The notes: generated by a model from the sequence alone, not told the origin. Shown: positions 43,664-53,280, counted from the stretch's first letter. The stretch is 64,000 nt of DNA from CAVOOW01 sp963697675 (GCA_963697675.1 CAVOOW010000005.1:186001-250000), one strand, 5' to 3'. Numbers and translations: made by a program.

Positions 43664-44173
43664 TTACAGGGCCATCGACAACCAGACGCGATCGCGCAGT
43701 GGGATGCCCTCGATGGTGATCCCGTCCGGATAGCCGGTGTCGGCCGTGAACGCGTCCCGGTCGATGCTCAGCATGCGAAAACCGAGCCGTTGATAGAAGC
43801 GCAGGTTTCCTGTGCTCGCCGTTGCGGTCGAGACGAACATCGTGTTGGCGCCGCCGGCCCGGCTTTCGGCAACAGCCCGCTCGATCAGCGCGCGCCCCAC
43901 GCCGTTGTGCCGCTGGTGCTCGACGACCGCCATGCTCTTCAGCTCGACCTCGCCGGCGGTCTCGGACCCGATGAGCTGCAGGTGCCCTACCACCGATCCA
44001 TCGTCGACGGCGACGAGAACCCGGCCGAGTGTCACATAGCTGTCCAGCTGCTCAGCCGAGTCCTCGGCGAGCTCGAACATGGGGCGCAGCTCGGCGCGCG
44101 GTCCCGTGTGCCACCCGATGTCAAGGACAGGGTGAAGAATCGTGCGGTCGCTGCCCGGCATGCACGGGACCAT
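43664..44173 (-). CDS. GNAT family N-acetyltransferase
   Basis: Protein of 169 residues. The GNAT core is clear: VVGHLQLIGS, VELKSMAVVEHQRHNGVGRALIERAV (acetyl-CoA loop) and NLRFYQRLGFRML. A second ATG four codons in is an equally good start. It is convergent with the MmcQ-like gene and lies just downstream of the aldehyde dehydrogenase on the same strand. Acceptor unknown. Confidence 0.83.
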   Translation of the reverse strand: MVPCMPGSDRTILHPVLDIGWHTGPRAELRPMFELAEDSAEQLDSYVTLGRVLVAVDDGSVVGHLQLIGSETAGEVELKSMAVVEHQRHNGVGRALIERAVAESRAGGANTMFVSTATASTGNLRFYQRLGFRMLSIDRDAFTADTGYPDGITIEGIPLRDRVWLSMAL

Positions 44174-44232
44174 AACGTCGGGCGGCGAGCCTCGACCATC
44201 GGATTTGCGGATGTCCAGGGCACGGCGTGCGG

Positions 44233-45627
44233 CTAGAGGTCGATGCCGGTGAACACCATCACGCGCTCGTACGTGAAGTCCTCCATCGCATAGCGCACAC
44301 CCTCGCGGCCGACGCCGGACTCCTTCGCGCCACCGTAGGGCATCTGGTCTGCCCGGTAGGACGGCACGTCACCGATCACGACGCCACCGACCTCGAGCTC
44401 GCGGTGGGCGCGGAAAGCGACCTGCACGTCGTGGGTGAACACGCCGGCCTGCAGGCCGAACCGCGAGTCGTTGACCGCCCGCAGGCCTGCGTCGACCCCG
44501 TCGACCCGCGACACCACGAGCACCGGACCGAACACCTCGTCAGCGATGACCCGCGCGTCCGGCGGAACGTCCGCGAGCACGGTGGGCAGATAGGACGTGC
44601 CGTCCCGCCGGCCGCCGGTCAGCACCTTGGCTCCCGCGGAGACGGCCTCGTCGACCCACTCCTCCACGCGTCGGGCCGAGGCCTCGTTGATCAGCGGGCC
44701 GACGTCGGTGGCGGGGTCATCGGGGTCACCGAGCACGAGCGCCTCAGTGGCCGCGACCAGGCGCGCCACCAGGTCGTCGTACAGCGAAGAGTCGGCGAGC
44801 ACGCGCTGCACCGAGATGCACGACTGCCCCGCCTGATAGTTGCCGAACGTCGCGATGCGCGACGCCGCCCAGTCGAGATCGGCCGACGACGACCAGTCGG
44901 CGCACACCAGCGCCGCCGCGTTGCCGCCGAGCTCGAGCGTGACGTGCTTGTGCGGCACCGCCTCGCGGATCGCGTAGCCGACCGGACCGGACCCGGTGAA
45001 CGAGACGACGGGCAGCCGCGGGTCGGCGACGAGGGCGGGGGCGCGGTCGTCGGGCACGAGGATCACCGACACTGCTCCGGCCGGCAGGTCGGTCTCGGCG
45101 AAGATCTCACCGAGCAGCAAGGCGGTGAGCGGCGTCTTGGGTGCCGGCTTCACGACGATGGGCGCTCCGACGGCCACGGCAGGCGCGATCTTGTGAGCGA
45201 CCAGGTTGAGCGGGAAGTTGAACGGCGAGATGCCGAGCACCGGTCCGCGCGGGAATCGGCGTACGAGCGCCAGGCGTCCTGTGGCTGCCGTGTCGGTGTC
45301 GAGGCGCTGGACCTCTCCGCTCCAGCGACGAGCCTCCTCGGCCGCCCAGCGGAACGTCGAGACACCACGCGCCACCTCGACGGCGGACCACTTCAGCGGC
45401 TTGCCGGACTCGGCGGTGATCAAGGCTGCGACCTCGTCGGCGCGGGCGGCCAGCTGCTCACTCACATGGTCGAGGGCCGCGGCCCGTACATGGGCTGGAA
45501 CGGCGGCTACTTCGGCACTCGCGGCGGCGGCCGTCGCGACCGCTGCCTCGACCTCCGCAACGGTCGCCCAGGGCACCTCGCGCACCAGCCGGCCGGACTG
45601 CGGGCTGCGGACCTCAAGGGTGGACAC
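44233..45627 (-). CDS. NAD(P)-dependent aldehyde dehydrogenase (succinate-semialdehyde type)
   Basis: Aldehyde dehydrogenase of 464 residues. Motifs are ISPFNFPLNLVAHKIAPA, KPAPKTPL, the catalytic glutamate in TLELGGNAA and the nucleophile C270 in YQAGQSCISVQRV. GTG at 45627 with an AGCGAGG nine bases before it is preferred to a TTG at 45636. It is divergent from a GABA-type aminotransferase, so oxidation of succinate semialdehyde or another omega-aldehyde made by that enzyme is the natural inference. Confidence 0.87.
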   Translation of the reverse strand: MSTLEVRSPQSGRLVREVPWATVAEVEAAVATAAAASAEVAAVPAHVRAAALDHVSEQLAARADEVAALITAESGKPLKWSAVEVARGVSTFRWAAEEARRWSGEVQRLDTDTAATGRLALVRRFPRGPVLGISPFNFPLNLVAHKIAPAVAVGAPIVVKPAPKTPLTALLLGEIFAETDLPAGAVSVILVPDDRAPALVADPRLPVVSFTGSGPVGYAIREAVPHKHVTLELGGNAAALVCADWSSSADLDWAASRIATFGNYQAGQSCISVQRVLADSSLYDDLVARLVAATEALVLGDPDDPATDVGPLINEASARRVEEWVDEAVSAGAKVLTGGRRDGTSYLPTVLADVPPDARVIADEVFGPVLVVSRVDGVDAGLRAVNDSRFGLQAGVFTHDVQVAFRAHRELEVGGVVIGDVPSYRADQMPYGGAKESGVGREGVRYAMEDFTYERVMVFTGIDL

Positions 45628-45685
45628 GGTGGGCAACCTCGCTGCGGAGAGACGATGTTCTGCGGATTTCGTGGCAAAGAGAGCC

Positions 45686-45707
45686 TGTCACATCGGATTC
45701 CGTCACA
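45686..45707. promoter_or_regulatory. direct repeat in the divergent gabT / aldehyde dehydrogenase promoter
   Basis: TGTCACA at 45686 and GTCACA at 45702 form a direct repeat with a 15-base period in the 94-base gap between the two divergent genes. It is a candidate binding site for a shared regulator. The GACTGA-type TetR site found elsewhere in the island is absent here. Confidence 0.4.
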
Positions 45708-45721
45708 GTATCGTGTCCTCC

Positions 45722-47083
45722 ATGACTGACTCCACCGCTGCATCCCAGCCCTCCGGCGGCCCCGAGCTGCCCCAGGAGCGCCGCCTCACGACCGCGATCC
45801 CCGGACCGCGCTCCCAGGAGGTCGCGGCCCGCCGGGGCGCCGCGGTCGCGCGCGGCATCGGCTCGACGATGCCCGTCTTCGTCGAGCGGGCCGGCGGCGG
45901 CGTGGTCGTCGACATCGACGGCAACTCGCTCATCGACTTCGGCTCCGGCATCGCCGTGGTCAATGTCGGCAACTCGGCCGAGGCCGTGGTCGCCCGGGTG
46001 CAGGAACAGGTCGCCCGCTTCACCCACACCTGCTTCATGGTCACGCCCTACGAGGTCTACGTCGACGTGTGCGAGGCGCTCAACCGGCTCACGCCCGGCG
46101 ACCACGAGAAGCGCTCGGCGCTGTTCAACTCCGGTGCCGAAGCCGTGGAGAACGCAGTGAAGATCGCGCGTGCCTACACGGGGCGGCAGGCCGTCGTGGC
46201 CTTCGACCACGGCTACCACGGACGCACCAACCTCACGATGGCGCTGACCGCCAAGAACATGCCCTACAAGCACTCGTTCGGTCCGTTCTCTCCGGAGGTC
46301 TACCGCGCCCCGATGTCCTACCCGTTCCGCGACGGCGAGGTCGACGGTGCCGCGGCAGCGCGGCGCGCCATCGACCTCATCGAGAAGCAGGTCGGTGCCG
46401 ACAACCTCGCCTGCCTGGTCATCGAGCCGATCCAGGGCGAGGGCGGCTTCGTCGTGCCCGCGCCGGGCTTCCTGCCGGCACTGGCCGAGTGGTGCCGCAA
46501 GACCGGAGCCGTGTTCGTGGCCGACGAGATCCAGACCGGGTTCTGCCGCACCGGCGACTGGTTCGCCTGCGACAACGAAGGTGTCGTGCCCGACCTGATC
46601 ACGACGGCCAAGGGCATCGCGGGCGGCCTGCCGCTTGCCGCGGTCACCGGCCGCGCCGAGATCATGGACGCGCCGCACGTCGGGGGCCTCGGCGGCACCT
46701 ACGGCGGCAATCCCGTTGCCTGTGCTGCAGCACTCGGCGCGATCGAGACGATGGAGTCCCTCGATCTGCCCGCCCGCGCCCGGTCGATCGGCGACACGAT
46801 GACCGCGCGGCTGCGCGAGATGGCCGAGCGCTATGACGTCATCGGCGAGATCCGCGGCCGGGGCGCGATGATCGCGGTCGAGCTCGTCCGGCCCGGCACG
46901 CGCGAGCCCGACGCCGCCATCGCCGGGGCTGTCGCGAAGGCCTGCCACGCCGAGGGGCTGATCGTGCTGACGTGCGGCACCTACGGCAACGTGCTGCGCT
47001 TCCTGCCGCCTCTCGTCATGCCCGACCACCTCCTCGAGGAGGGCCTGACGATCCTCGACAAGGCGTTCGCGGCCACGGCCTGA
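45722..47083 (+). CDS. gabT: 4-aminobutyrate--2-oxoglutarate aminotransferase
   Basis: Class-III PLP aminotransferase of 453 residues. NSGAEAVENAVKIARAYTG, GYHGRTNLTMALTAK and VFVADEIQTGFCRTG are typical of GabT, and the PLP lysine is K297 in TTAKGIAGGLPLAAV. GabT moves the omega-amino group of GABA to 2-oxoglutarate, giving succinate semialdehyde. The divergent aldehyde dehydrogenase would take that product. Related omega-amino acids are possible substrates too. Confidence 0.88.
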   Translation: MTDSTAASQPSGGPELPQERRLTTAIPGPRSQEVAARRGAAVARGIGSTMPVFVERAGGGVVVDIDGNSLIDFGSGIAVVNVGNSAEAVVARVQEQVARFTHTCFMVTPYEVYVDVCEALNRLTPGDHEKRSALFNSGAEAVENAVKIARAYTGRQAVVAFDHGYHGRTNLTMALTAKNMPYKHSFGPFSPEVYRAPMSYPFRDGEVDGAAAARRAIDLIEKQVGADNLACLVIEPIQGEGGFVVPAPGFLPALAEWCRKTGAVFVADEIQTGFCRTGDWFACDNEGVVPDLITTAKGIAGGLPLAAVTGRAEIMDAPHVGGLGGTYGGNPVACAAALGAIETMESLDLPARARSIGDTMTARLREMAERYDVIGEIRGRGAMIAVELVRPGTREPDAAIAGAVAKACHAEGLIVLTCGTYGNVLRFLPPLVMPDHLLEEGLTILDKAFAATA

Positions 47084-47088
47084 CGTCG

Positions 47089-48740
47089 GTGGTGGCCGCC
47101 GACACCGTCTTCGTCGGCGGCCGCGTGCTGCTCGACGGAGCCTCGCGGCGCGGGGCCGTCGCCGTGCGCGACGGTCGCATCGTGCTCATCGGAAACGATG
47201 ACGACGTACGCGCGGCGGCCGGCGCAGCGTACCGACGTGGTTGATGTCACGGGCGGGCTGGTCACGCCGGGCTTCCAGGACGCGCACGCGCACCCGCTCG
47301 CTGCCGGTGTCGACCTGCTGCGCTGCGACCTCAACGACTCGACGTCGGCGCAGGAGACACTGGCACGCATCGCGAACTATGCCGCGACCCATCCCGACCT
47401 GCCGTGGATCCTCGGCTCCGGGTGGTCGATGTCCGACTTCGCGCACGGCACGCCGACCCGCGAGGCGCTCGACGCCGTGGTCAGCGACCGCCCTGCGATC
47501 CTGAGCAACGCCGACGGCCACGGCGCGTGGGCCAACACGCGAGCCCTCGAGCTCGCCGGTCTCGACGCGTCGACACCCGACCCACCCGACGGACGGATCG
47601 AGCGTGACGCGTCGGGCGCACCGCAGGGCACCCTGCACGAGGGGGCGGCCGCGCTGGTCGAACGCCTGGCACCGGTGCCCACCCCCGACGAGCAGCTCAC
47701 CGGCTTGCTGAAGGCGCAGGAGGTGATGTTCTCCCACGGCATCACCGCCTGGCAGGACGCGGCGGTCGGCGCGCTGTTCGGGCAGCCCGACTCCCTGCCC
47801 GTCTACATGCGGGCCCAGGAGTCCGGCGAGCTCATCGCGCGGGTGGTGGGGGCCCTGTGGTGGGACCGGGCCCGCGGTGCGGAGCAGCTCAGTGACCTGG
47901 TCGAGCGGCGCGCGGCGGCTCGCGAGGTGGGTTTCCGGGCGACGTCGGTGAAGATCATGCAGGACGGCGTCGTCGAGAACTTCACCGCCGGCCTGCTCGA
48001 CAGCTATCTCGACGGCTGTGGCTGCCCGACCGGCAACCAGGGCCTCAGCTTCGTCGACCCGGCTGCCCTGCGCGACTACGTGACCGCGCTGGACGCGGCC
48101 GGCTTCCAGGTGCATTTCCACGCCCTCGGCGACCGAGCGGTGCGCGAGTCACTCGACGCCATCGAGGCGGCGCTCGACAGCAACGGACCGACGGGCGGCC
48201 GCCACCACGTCGCCCATCTGCAAGTGGTCGCCCCCGCCGACGTACCCCGGTTCAAGGCGCTGGGGGCGAGCGGCACGATCCAGCCGTTGTGGGCAGCGCA
48301 CGAGCCGCAGATGGACGAGCTCACGATCCCGTTCCTCGGCGAGGACCGTGCCGCCCTGCAATATCCGTTCGGCGATCTCGCTGCGCGCCGGCGCCCACCT
48401 TGCCGGGGGCAGCGACTGGCCGGTCAGCAGCCCGAACCCGCTGCTCGGTGTGCACGTCGCGGTCAACCGGGTGCTGCCTCGCGCCACCGGCGCAGAGGCC
48501 GAGCCGCTCTATCCGCACAACCGCATCGACGTGGCCACCGCGCTGCGGGCTTACACCGAGGGCAGCGCCTACGTGAACCACCTGGACGACGCGACGGGTC
48601 GCCTCGAGGTCGGTCTGCTCGCGGACCTCGCGGTGCTCGACCGCGACCCGTTCGCCGGCCCGGCCGACGAGATCGGCGAGACGAGGGTGGTGGCGACCTA
48701 CGTCGAGGGCAGGAGCGTCTTCCGGGCGGGCTCCGGCTGA
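47089..48740 (+). pseudogene. YtcJ-like amidohydrolase, interrupted by two +1 frameshifts
   Basis: Amidohydrolase of the YtcJ/imidazolonepropionase-like group: TPGFQDAHAHP supplies the HxH metal pair, later FHALGDRAV and HHVAHLQ further histidines, and GGSDWPVSSPNPL the aspartate. One extra base near 47,220 (GGCCGGCG) and one near 48,380 (GATCTCGCTG) break the frame; removing both joins all conserved blocks into about 550 residues. Start GTG at 47089, five bases after gabT, so co-transcribed. It should hydrolyse a C-N bond in a small amide; the substrate is unknown. Confidence 0.78.
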
Positions 48741-49909
48741 CCGCTGTAGCCACGGGCGATGCGCGCCACGAAGTGCTGCACCCCGTCCTCCTCGGGGGCC
48801 AGCGGACCGGGCACCGCGTGCTCGCTGGACAGGCCGCGCTGCACCGACTCGCAGGCGCTCCAGTCCTGGCGGTTGGTGATGTCCCAGAAGTCCACCGCGT
48901 AGGACGGGTCGAAGCCGTCGCGCTCCGCGACCGCCTCGGGGAAGAGCCAGGCGCACTCGACGAACGTCCGGTCGACCGCGAGCGGTGTCAGGCGGTGGGT
49001 CATGACGTAGTCGGGGTGCAGGCTGATCAGCAGGTTGGGGAACATGGCGATGTACATCACCGTGCGCTGCTCCGTCGCGTCGAGACCGTCGATGACGACA
49101 CCGGCGCTCTTGCCGTCGAGCGACATGGTGTCCGCCTCGTCGCGCAGCGCCATCCAGCCACCCACCCAGTCGCCCGGCAGGTCGAGGTTCGCGCCGCTCT
49201 CCGGCGGGCTCACCGAGCACAGCTCGGGATGGATCATCGAGCAGTGGTAACACTCCTGGTAGTTCTCGACGATGATCTTCCAGTTGGCCGCGATCTCGTA
49301 CTCGTGCGTGGCCAGCGCGCGCAGCTTGCCCGGCCGGTACGGCGCGACGATGTCCTCCAGCGCGCCGACGTGCTCGGGGAAGTCACCGGCGACGCGTGAG
49401 GTGTCGACGAAGACCCAGCCGTGCCAGTCGACCGAGGGCAGCTCGATCAGCCCGAACTGGTCGGGTTCGAAGCCCTCGACGTCGCGGAAGCCCGGCGCAG
49501 CCAGCAGAGACCCGTCGAGCCGGTAGGACCACGCGTGGTAGGGGCAGACGATGCCCCGCTTGCTCGTGCTCGACCCGCAGGGCAGCAGTTCGTGACCTCG
49601 GTGCCGGCAGACGTTGGCGAAGGCGTGCAGCGCGCCGTCCTCGGCCCGGGTCAGCAGCACACCGGAGCCGCCGAGGGAGACCGCGGTCTGCTTGCCGGAC
49701 GCGTCGAGGTCGTCGGCCCGGCCCACGCAGACCCAGCCGGTGAAGAAGTTCGCGTGCTCCCACGCGAGGACGACCGGGTCGACGTAGGCCTCCCGGGGCA
49801 GCATGCGGCTCGAGCCGTGCGGCGCGAGGGCGCCGGCCAGCCGGGCGGGGTCGATGGGGGCCGGCGTGCCACGCAGTCCGGCCGGAGCTGCTGTCTGCTG
49901 ACTGAACAC
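48698..49909 (-). CDS. Rieske non-haem iron oxygenase, choline/carnitine monooxygenase type
   Basis: Oxygenase alpha subunit of 403 residues. The Rieske 2Fe-2S ligands are C101, H103, C122 and H125 (CRHRGHELLPC... CPYH). The mononuclear iron site is in ENYQECYHCSMIHPEL. This pattern is that of choline monooxygenase, glycine-betaine GbcA and carnitine CntA, enzymes that hydroxylate N-methyl or trimethylammonium compounds. GTG at 49909 starts it, inside a probable TetR operator. No reductase gene is adjacent. Confidence 0.88.
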   Translation of the reverse strand: MFSQQTAAPAGLRGTPAPIDPARLAGALAPHGSSRMLPREAYVDPVVLAWEHANFFTGWVCVGRADDLDASGKQTAVSLGGSGVLLTRAEDGALHAFANVCRHRGHELLPCGSSTSKRGIVCPYHAWSYRLDGSLLAAPGFRDVEGFEPDQFGLIELPSVDWHGWVFVDTSRVAGDFPEHVGALEDIVAPYRPGKLRALATHEYEIAANWKIIVENYQECYHCSMIHPELCSVSPPESGANLDLPGDWVGGWMALRDEADTMSLDGKSAGVVIDGLDATEQRTVMYIAMFPNLLISLHPDYVMTHRLTPLAVDRTFVECAWLFPEAVAERDGFDPSYAVDFWDITNRQDWSACESVQRGLSSEHAVPGPLAPEEDGVQHFVARIARGYSGQPEPARKTLLPST

Positions 49910-49917
49910 ACAGTCAG
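49898..49917. promoter_or_regulatory. variant TetR operator over the Rieske start codon (site D)
   Basis: CTGACTG-AACACA-CAGTCAG is a perfect 7-bp inverted repeat with a six-base spacer. It shares the half-site GACTGAAC with the three 16-bp sites at 53.2, 56.6 and 62.7 kb but has two more spacer bases. It covers the GTG of the Rieske gene. It probably belongs to the same repressor with weaker fit, or to a related one. Confidence 0.5.
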
Positions 49918-49979
49918 GATAGGTGTGCGACCCGTGCGCCGTCCAGACTCCAGGCCACTCACCGACGTCCCCGAGCCGG

Positions 49980-50036
49980 TTTGTGGACCCTCGTGCACCA
50001 GACACGCCGTACGAGCGGTGTGTCGCAGTCCACAAA
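49980..50036. repeat. inverted repeat between the permease operon and the Rieske gene
   Basis: TTTGTGGAC (49980-49988) and GTCCACAAA (50028-50036) are perfect nine-base arms. Within them GACAC and GTGTC pair again. On the minus strand it follows the stop of the second permease gene and precedes the Rieske gene. It may end or process the importer transcript. Confidence 0.6.
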
Positions 50037-50041
50037 TGGAC

Positions 50042-50920
50042 TCAGAGGCCGTCGGCGAAGCTCTTGATGCCGTTCGCACCCTTCTCGCCGCGGCTGAACC
50101 AGCGATAGGCCAGCAGGCCGATCACGACGGCGAGGAAGGAGGCGAGCAGCATCAACGACGCCAGCGCGTTCAGCGCCGGGGTGGGCGCCGCGCGCGCGGT
50201 GTTGTAGATCTTCACCGAGGTGGGCTCCGACGACGAGCCGCCGGAGAGATAGCGCACGATCACGAAGTCGTCGATGACGTCGGCAAAGACCAGCACGGCG
50301 CTGGCGAAGATGGCCGGCGTGAGCATCGGCAGCAGGACCCGGCGCACCGCGCCCATCGGCGAGGCCCCGAGGTCGATCGCCGCCTGCTCGTACTGCTCGC
50401 CGATCGTCAGCAGCCTCGCCCGCACGATGACGACCGGATAGGACAGCTGGAACGTCACGAGGCCGGCCACCTGCGCCGACGTGCCGAGCGTCAGGGGCGT
50501 GGTGACGTGGTCGACGAGGAACAGCAGGGCGACGGCGAGCAGCGTCTCGGGGATGACGAACGACAGCAGCATCACGATGTTGGCGCCCTCGGGCAGCCGG
50601 CCGTGCCAGCGGTCGACACCGAGTGCGAAGGCGACACCGAGCGGCACGGTGATGGCGGTGGCCAGCACACCGAGCACGAGGGTGTGTACGAGAGCGGTGT
50701 GCAGGCTGTCGTCGTGCCAGACCGACCGGATCGGGTCGCCCCAGTACCAGCGGAACGAGAAGCCCTGCCAGAGAGTCCGCGACCGGCCGGAGTTGAACGA
50801 GAAGATGACCGCGATCAGCACGGGCAGCAACGACCAGATCAGATAGCCGGCGGTCAGGGCCTGCAGCACCCGGGGCGGTCGCCACGGGTTGGACCACCAC
50901 TCTCGGACGGCGGTGATCAT
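50042..50920 (-). CDS. polyamine-type ABC importer permease (PotC-like)
   Basis: Membrane protein of 292 residues with six hydrophobic segments and the importer EAA-type loop EQAAIDLGASPMGAVRRVLLPML, which docks the ATPase. The pattern FSFRWYW near the N-terminus is typical of PotC, the second permease of spermidine/putrescine systems. Its ATG overlaps the PotB-like stop (ATGA). It ends the binding protein-PotB-PotC operon. Confidence 0.9.
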   Translation of the reverse strand: MITAVREWWSNPWRPPRVLQALTAGYLIWSLLPVLIAVIFSFNSGRSRTLWQGFSFRWYWGDPIRSVWHDDSLHTALVHTLVLGVLATAITVPLGVAFALGVDRWHGRLPEGANIVMLLSFVIPETLLAVALLFLVDHVTTPLTLGTSAQVAGLVTFQLSYPVVIVRARLLTIGEQYEQAAIDLGASPMGAVRRVLLPMLTPAIFASAVLVFADVIDDFVIVRYLSGGSSSEPTSVKIYNTARAAPTPALNALASLMLLASFLAVVIGLLAYRWFSRGEKGANGIKSFADGL

Positions 50921-51837
50921 GACGGCCGAGCGCCCTCGGAGCGGGTGCTGCGGACGTACCAGATCATCGGGACGAGCGAGACGACGAGGACGAGGAGTAC
51001 GAAGGCACCGGCCTGGCCGGTCTGACCGGGGGTCAGCACGGTGTTGTTGATCAGGTTGCCGACCATCGACGTGCTCGGTGACCCGGAGAGCAGGTCGTTG
51101 GTGAAGTAGTCACCGAGCATCGGCAGACAGGTCAACAGCACGCTGGCCACGATTGCGGGCAGGCTCAACGGCAGCGTGACCCGGCGGAAGGTGTCGAACC
51201 GTCCGGCCCCGAGGTCGCGCGCGGCCTCGAGGACGTTGGGCTGCAGCCGGTCGAGCCCGGCATAGAGCGGCAGGATCATGTAGGGCACGTAGCCGTAGAC
51301 CAGCCCGAGCACCACCACGAAGGACCGCCCGTTCAGCCAGTCGATGTTGACCGAGAAGAGACCGCCGAGACTGAGTGCCCTGTTGAGGAGACCGTCGTTC
51401 TGCAACAGGTTCACCCACGCGAGCATCCGCATCATGTAGCTGATCCAGAACGGTGCGATCAGCGCCGCCAGCAGCAGATTGCGATGGTGCCTCGCGAGCC
51501 GCGCGGTGTAGTAGGCGACGGGGTAGGCGATCGTCAGGCAGAGCACGCTGGCGGACAGGACGAAGACTGCGGTGCGCAGCAGCGCGGGTCCGAAGTAGCC
51601 GTCCTCTCCGACGATGTGACGGAACACGTCGGTGAACTGGGCGGTGTTCCACTGAACCGGGTTCCAGACGGGCAACGGCGTGCGGAAGATCGGGTCGACC
51701 TGGCCGAACACGATCGCGAAGACGACGTACATCGGCACGATGAACAGCAGGGCCAACCACAAGGTGCCCGGCAGGGCCAGGCCCGCCCACAGCAGTTTTC
51801 GACGTTTCCGGGTCGCCGGCGCGCCAGCCCCTCTCAT
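50917..51837 (-). CDS. polyamine-type ABC importer permease (PotB-like)
   Basis: Membrane protein of 306 residues: a basic start (RKRRKLLWAGLALPGTLWL), six segments and the EAA loop LEAARDLGAGRFDTFRRVTLPLSLP. The sequence PVAYYTARLARHHRN fits PotB. ATG at 51837 lies two bases after the stop of the binding-protein gene. With PotC, the ATPase at 54.7 kb and the binding protein it makes a full importer. Confidence 0.9.
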   Translation of the reverse strand: MRGAGAPATRKRRKLLWAGLALPGTLWLALLFIVPMYVVFAIVFGQVDPIFRTPLPVWNPVQWNTAQFTDVFRHIVGEDGYFGPALLRTAVFVLSASVLCLTIAYPVAYYTARLARHHRNLLLAALIAPFWISYMMRMLAWVNLLQNDGLLNRALSLGGLFSVNIDWLNGRSFVVVLGLVYGYVPYMILPLYAGLDRLQPNVLEAARDLGAGRFDTFRRVTLPLSLPAIVASVLLTCLPMLGDYFTNDLLSGSPSTSMVGNLINNTVLTPGQTGQAGAFVLLVLVVSLVPMIWYVRSTRSEGARPS

Positions 51838-51839
51838 CG

Positions 51840-53126
51840 TTAGGCGCCGGCTTTGAACTGCTGCCAGATCTGGTGCCACGCGGCGTCGGCGGCCGGCGGC
51901 AGCTCGAGCAGCCGGTAGCCGACGTCGAACCACTCCTGCTTGACCATCGCGTCGCGAGGTTGGCGGGCACGTAGCCGCGGAGATCGATCTTCGCTGCGTC
52001 GAGCGACACCTGCGGCGGCTGGTAGCCGATGTAGCCGAAGTTGTCGAGTCGCGTTCTTGGCGTCGAGCATGAAGTTGAGGAAGTGGTGAGCGAGGATCGG
52101 GTTCTTGCCCTGCGCGAGCAGCACCATCAGGTCGTTGTCGACCATGCCCTTGCCGTCCGGCGGGAACCAGTAGGACAGCACCTTGGGCTTGACGCCCTTG
52201 GGCAGGTAGTACTGCGCGTTGATGATGTCGCCGGACCACATCTGCGCCAGCGAGAGCTGGCCCGCCGGGCAGGTCGTTGTACATCGTGATCGTGACCTTG
52301 GGCTCGGTCTTGGCCTGCATGTCGGCCATCGCCGCCTGGATCTTCGCGAGGTCCGACGCCTTCTCGGTGTTGATGTCGGTGATGCCGATGCGCAGCGCCA
52401 CCATCGCCATGGCCGTGTGCCAGTCGTCGATGACCGCCAGGCGTCTTGGCGTACTGCGGGTCCCAGAACACGTCGTAGGGGTTGGGCATCGCGGCGATGT
52501 CCTCGGAGATCTTGTCGTTGCGCCAGCCGATGCCGGTCGAGTAGACGGTGTAGGGCACGGTGTAGCGCCACTCGCCGTCGTACCAGGGGTTGGTGAACGA
52601 GGGCCAGACGTTGGCGATGTTCGGGATGTAGGAGTGGTTGCAGGGCCGGATCAGCTTGGCCGTCACCATCTTGGCGATCTGGTCATAGCTGGGGAAGTAG
52701 ATGTCGTAGGCGGTCTTGCCCGACCGGATCTTGGTCAGCGCCTCGTCGGTGTCGTTGAACGTCGAGACCGTGACCTTGACGTCGTAGGCCTTGTACTTCT
52801 TCTCGAACGCCTTGACGACCTCCGGGCCGATGTAGTCGGCGTAGTTGTAGAGCTGGAGCGTCGCGCCCTTCTCGGGCATCAGCCCGTTGGCGATGGCCGG
52901 GTTGTCCTTGGAGATCGGCCACGTGACAGGCGTGCCGGGGGTGGCGATCTTCAGCGTCGACGCGGTCGGGCTCGATCCCTTGGGCGCTGCCGGAGTCGGC
53001 GAGCCGCACGCGGCGAGGGCTTCCAGCAGCGCCGGGCCGCCGAGTGCGAGCCAGGCTCATCCGGGTCAGGAAGGCACGTCGGTCGATGGGTCGCGACCGT
53101 CGCTGGGGCGGGGGCTCTGCAGGCAA
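51840..53126 (-). pseudogene. polyamine-type ABC importer binding protein, interrupted by five frameshifts
   Basis: PotD-like periplasmic binding lipoprotein. TTG at 53126 with GAGGAGG upstream starts a Tat signal (RPIDRRAFLTRM) leading to a lipobox (ALAACGS). Extra bases near 53,047 (GGCTCGCAC), 52,440 (GCCTGG), 52,266 (CCCGGCG) and 52,050 (GCGACTCGAC) and a lost base near 51,953 (ACGCGATG) break it. Corrected, it is 427 residues with LQLYNYADYIGPEVVKAFEKKY, YDIYFPSYDQIAKM and MWSGDIINAQYY. All blocks are intact, so I treat the shifts as probable sequence errors. Confidence 0.8.
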
Positions 53127-53192
53127 ACGGACCGGCCTCCTCGTACAGACCGACCGGGAAGGACGGCCGGGGTGAACGGCGCCGCGCTGACC

Positions 53193-53234
53193 TTGCCCGG
53201 CGTCTGCACGCTTGCATAGACTGAACGCTCAGTC
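53193..53234 (+). promoter_or_regulatory. promoter with TetR operator (site A)
   Basis: GACTGA-ACGC-TCAGTC at 53219-53234 is a perfect 6-bp inverted repeat with a four-base spacer. It begins at the third base of a -10 box TAGACT (53217-53222), with TTGCCC at 53193 as -35, 18 bases away. It lies between the binding-protein gene (minus) and the second aminotransferase (plus). The minus strand carries TTGACT within the site. Confidence 0.75.
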
Positions 53235-53280
53235 AACCCTCCGGCGGACCTACCACCGAGGTGTTCTGAGCAATCGGAGA

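Noticed and set aside
45722..45735. GACTGACT at the gabT start as another TetR operator
   Set aside because: Only a half-site is present, within the ATGACTGACTCC codons, and no inverted partner follows.
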